From a virus, in the IMG/VR virus record IMGVR_UViG_3300030419_007368, positions 95,642 to 147,474 of that record: a stretch of DNA of 51,833 bases; one strand, 5' to 3'. Positions 51,389 through 51,833 of the stretch are shown piece by piece. The first letter of the stretch is position 1, and every line of letters starts with the position of its first letter. Position numbers and translations under genes: made by a program. A model generated the notes under the pieces. It was not told where the DNA came from, ran no database searches, and was given only the letters and a program-made list of their open reading frames with translations.

Positions 51389-51740
51389 GTGGAGGTGCCG
51401 GGAGTCGAACCCGGGTCCTAAATATATCCACTATAACGTCATTCACAAGGTTAGTCAGTTATAAGAACTCTGACAAACACCCACCGAGCGCACCACCAAG
51501 TTTGTCCTATGGGCCTAACTTGGAAAAACCACTTGACCGTTTACTCCCCTTGCGGGTATCCTTCAACGGAACCAGTCTTTTGATGATAAGGCATTGGTCG
51601 CTCCCCATGTTTACGCCGCTAGGGCGTAATCAAATGCAACGTTGTCGTTGGCTTTTATAATTTGAGTGTTTTTACTGTGCCACACTCACACAGCCTTGCA
51701 CGCTATATTTTCAATACTCAGTCGATACCTATTCACCCCC
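51387..51740 (-). ncRNA. ssrA: Transfer-messenger RNA (tmRNA), one-piece, encodes tag ANDNVAFDYALAA
   Basis: 354 nt. The 5' end GGGGGTGAATAGGTATCGAC at 51740 pairs with CACCTCC at 51391-51397 (seven pairs, one G-U), followed by ACCA encoded down to 51387. The T arm CCGGG-TTCGACT-CCCGG is standard, as in bacterial tmRNA. The open frame at 51652-51611 reads Ala-Asn-Asp-Asn-Val-Ala-Phe-Asp-Tyr-Ala-Leu-Ala-Ala, then TAA: a complete proteolysis tag with the resume codon GCC. It starts 4 nt after the stop of a virion-type gene and ends 13 nt before the next gene, so it is part of the phage's operon. Confidence 0.94.
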
Positions 51741-51744
51741 GTGA

Positions 51745-51833
51745 TTACCACTTTACTTTATCAGCCCAATAAGCAGCCGACATCTTGCCTTTTTTAATAT
51801 TTTGCCCATGCCGAGCTTTAAAAGACTTTCTTT
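51745..51833 (-). CDS. C-terminus of a virion-type protein (runs off right edge)
   Basis: 29 codons of open frame, ending with TAA at 51745: the end reads SFKARHGQNIKKGKMSAAYW then ADKVKW. This kind of (F)KARH...AYWxxKVKW ending is conserved at the C-terminus of a marine T4-like structural/head-assembly protein, as I recall it, but I cannot name the protein. It lies just upstream of the tmRNA gene. Confidence 0.6.
   Translation of the reverse strand, partial: RKSFKARHGQNIKKGKMSAAYWADKVKW

Noticed and set aside
51387-51833. tmRNA as a bacterial chromosome edge or prophage attachment site
   Set aside because: Phage-type coding sequence is found on both sides within a few nucleotides, and no integrase or duplicated tmRNA end is visible. 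The tmRNA is complete and lies in the operon.

Overview
The window looks like part of the genome of a large, strictly lytic T4-like myovirus, probably marine and infecting a Gram-negative host. The grounds are T4-type baseplate wedge proteins (gp6-like, gp25-like), a gp55-like late sigma factor, a tail-spike lysin, a PIN-PhoH protein, short AT-rich genes packed almost without gaps, and nearly every gene on the minus strand with ATGA/TAATG stop-start overlaps. Only one real gene (44419-45171) is on the plus strand. Gene order is described below in coordinate order; transcription runs from high to low coordinates.

Region 1 (1-18095) is the baseplate/tail module: a truncated structural gene, gp6-like, gp25-like, a giant 3531-residue unknown protein, a spike-like protein, and a 1242-residue gp5-like protein whose C-terminal enzyme is an M15-type peptidase rather than a lysozyme. 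Region 2 (18107-20097) holds the late sigma factor and small proteins (membrane protein, zinc ribbon, two small unknowns).

Region 3 (20099-40712) is a roughly 20 kb sugar and glycosyl-transfer island. It has both halves of HldE as separate genes (kinase 29706-30449, nucleotidyltransferase 20783-21169) and a compact HAD phosphatase. It has a GDP-mannose 4,6-dehydratase followed by a ColD-like enzyme with the diagnostic His in place of the PLP lysine, plus a GDP-fucose/colitose-synthase-like reductase. It also has two methyltransferases, a split minimal thiamine-diphosphate enzyme, a B12-type radical SAM enzyme, two further sugar SDRs, a cupin, and at least nine glycosyltransferase-like genes, four of which form one paralogous family. 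Together these could make and attach 6-deoxy, 3,6-dideoxy and heptose sugars to virion, DNA or host surface; the target cannot be read from sequence.

Region 4 (40715-45945) has a PD-(D/E)XK nuclease with an apparent Fe-S cluster, a HExxH metalloprotease-like protein, two predicted lipoproteins (one a trypsin-like protease), PhoH, small unknowns and an unusual tRNA-like gene without a D arm. Region 5 (46012-51833) carries four genes whose N-termini look like T4 capsid-targeting propeptides ending in LxE or VxE, and two of them repeat the same signal at the C-terminus. Between them lie a hotdog thioesterase and a small membrane protein. The region ends with a complete one-piece tmRNA (tag ANDNVAFDYALAA) set between two virion-type genes. 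The capsid-targeting gene set, the phage tmRNA, the D-armless tRNA and the dideoxysugar/heptose island are the most notable contents.
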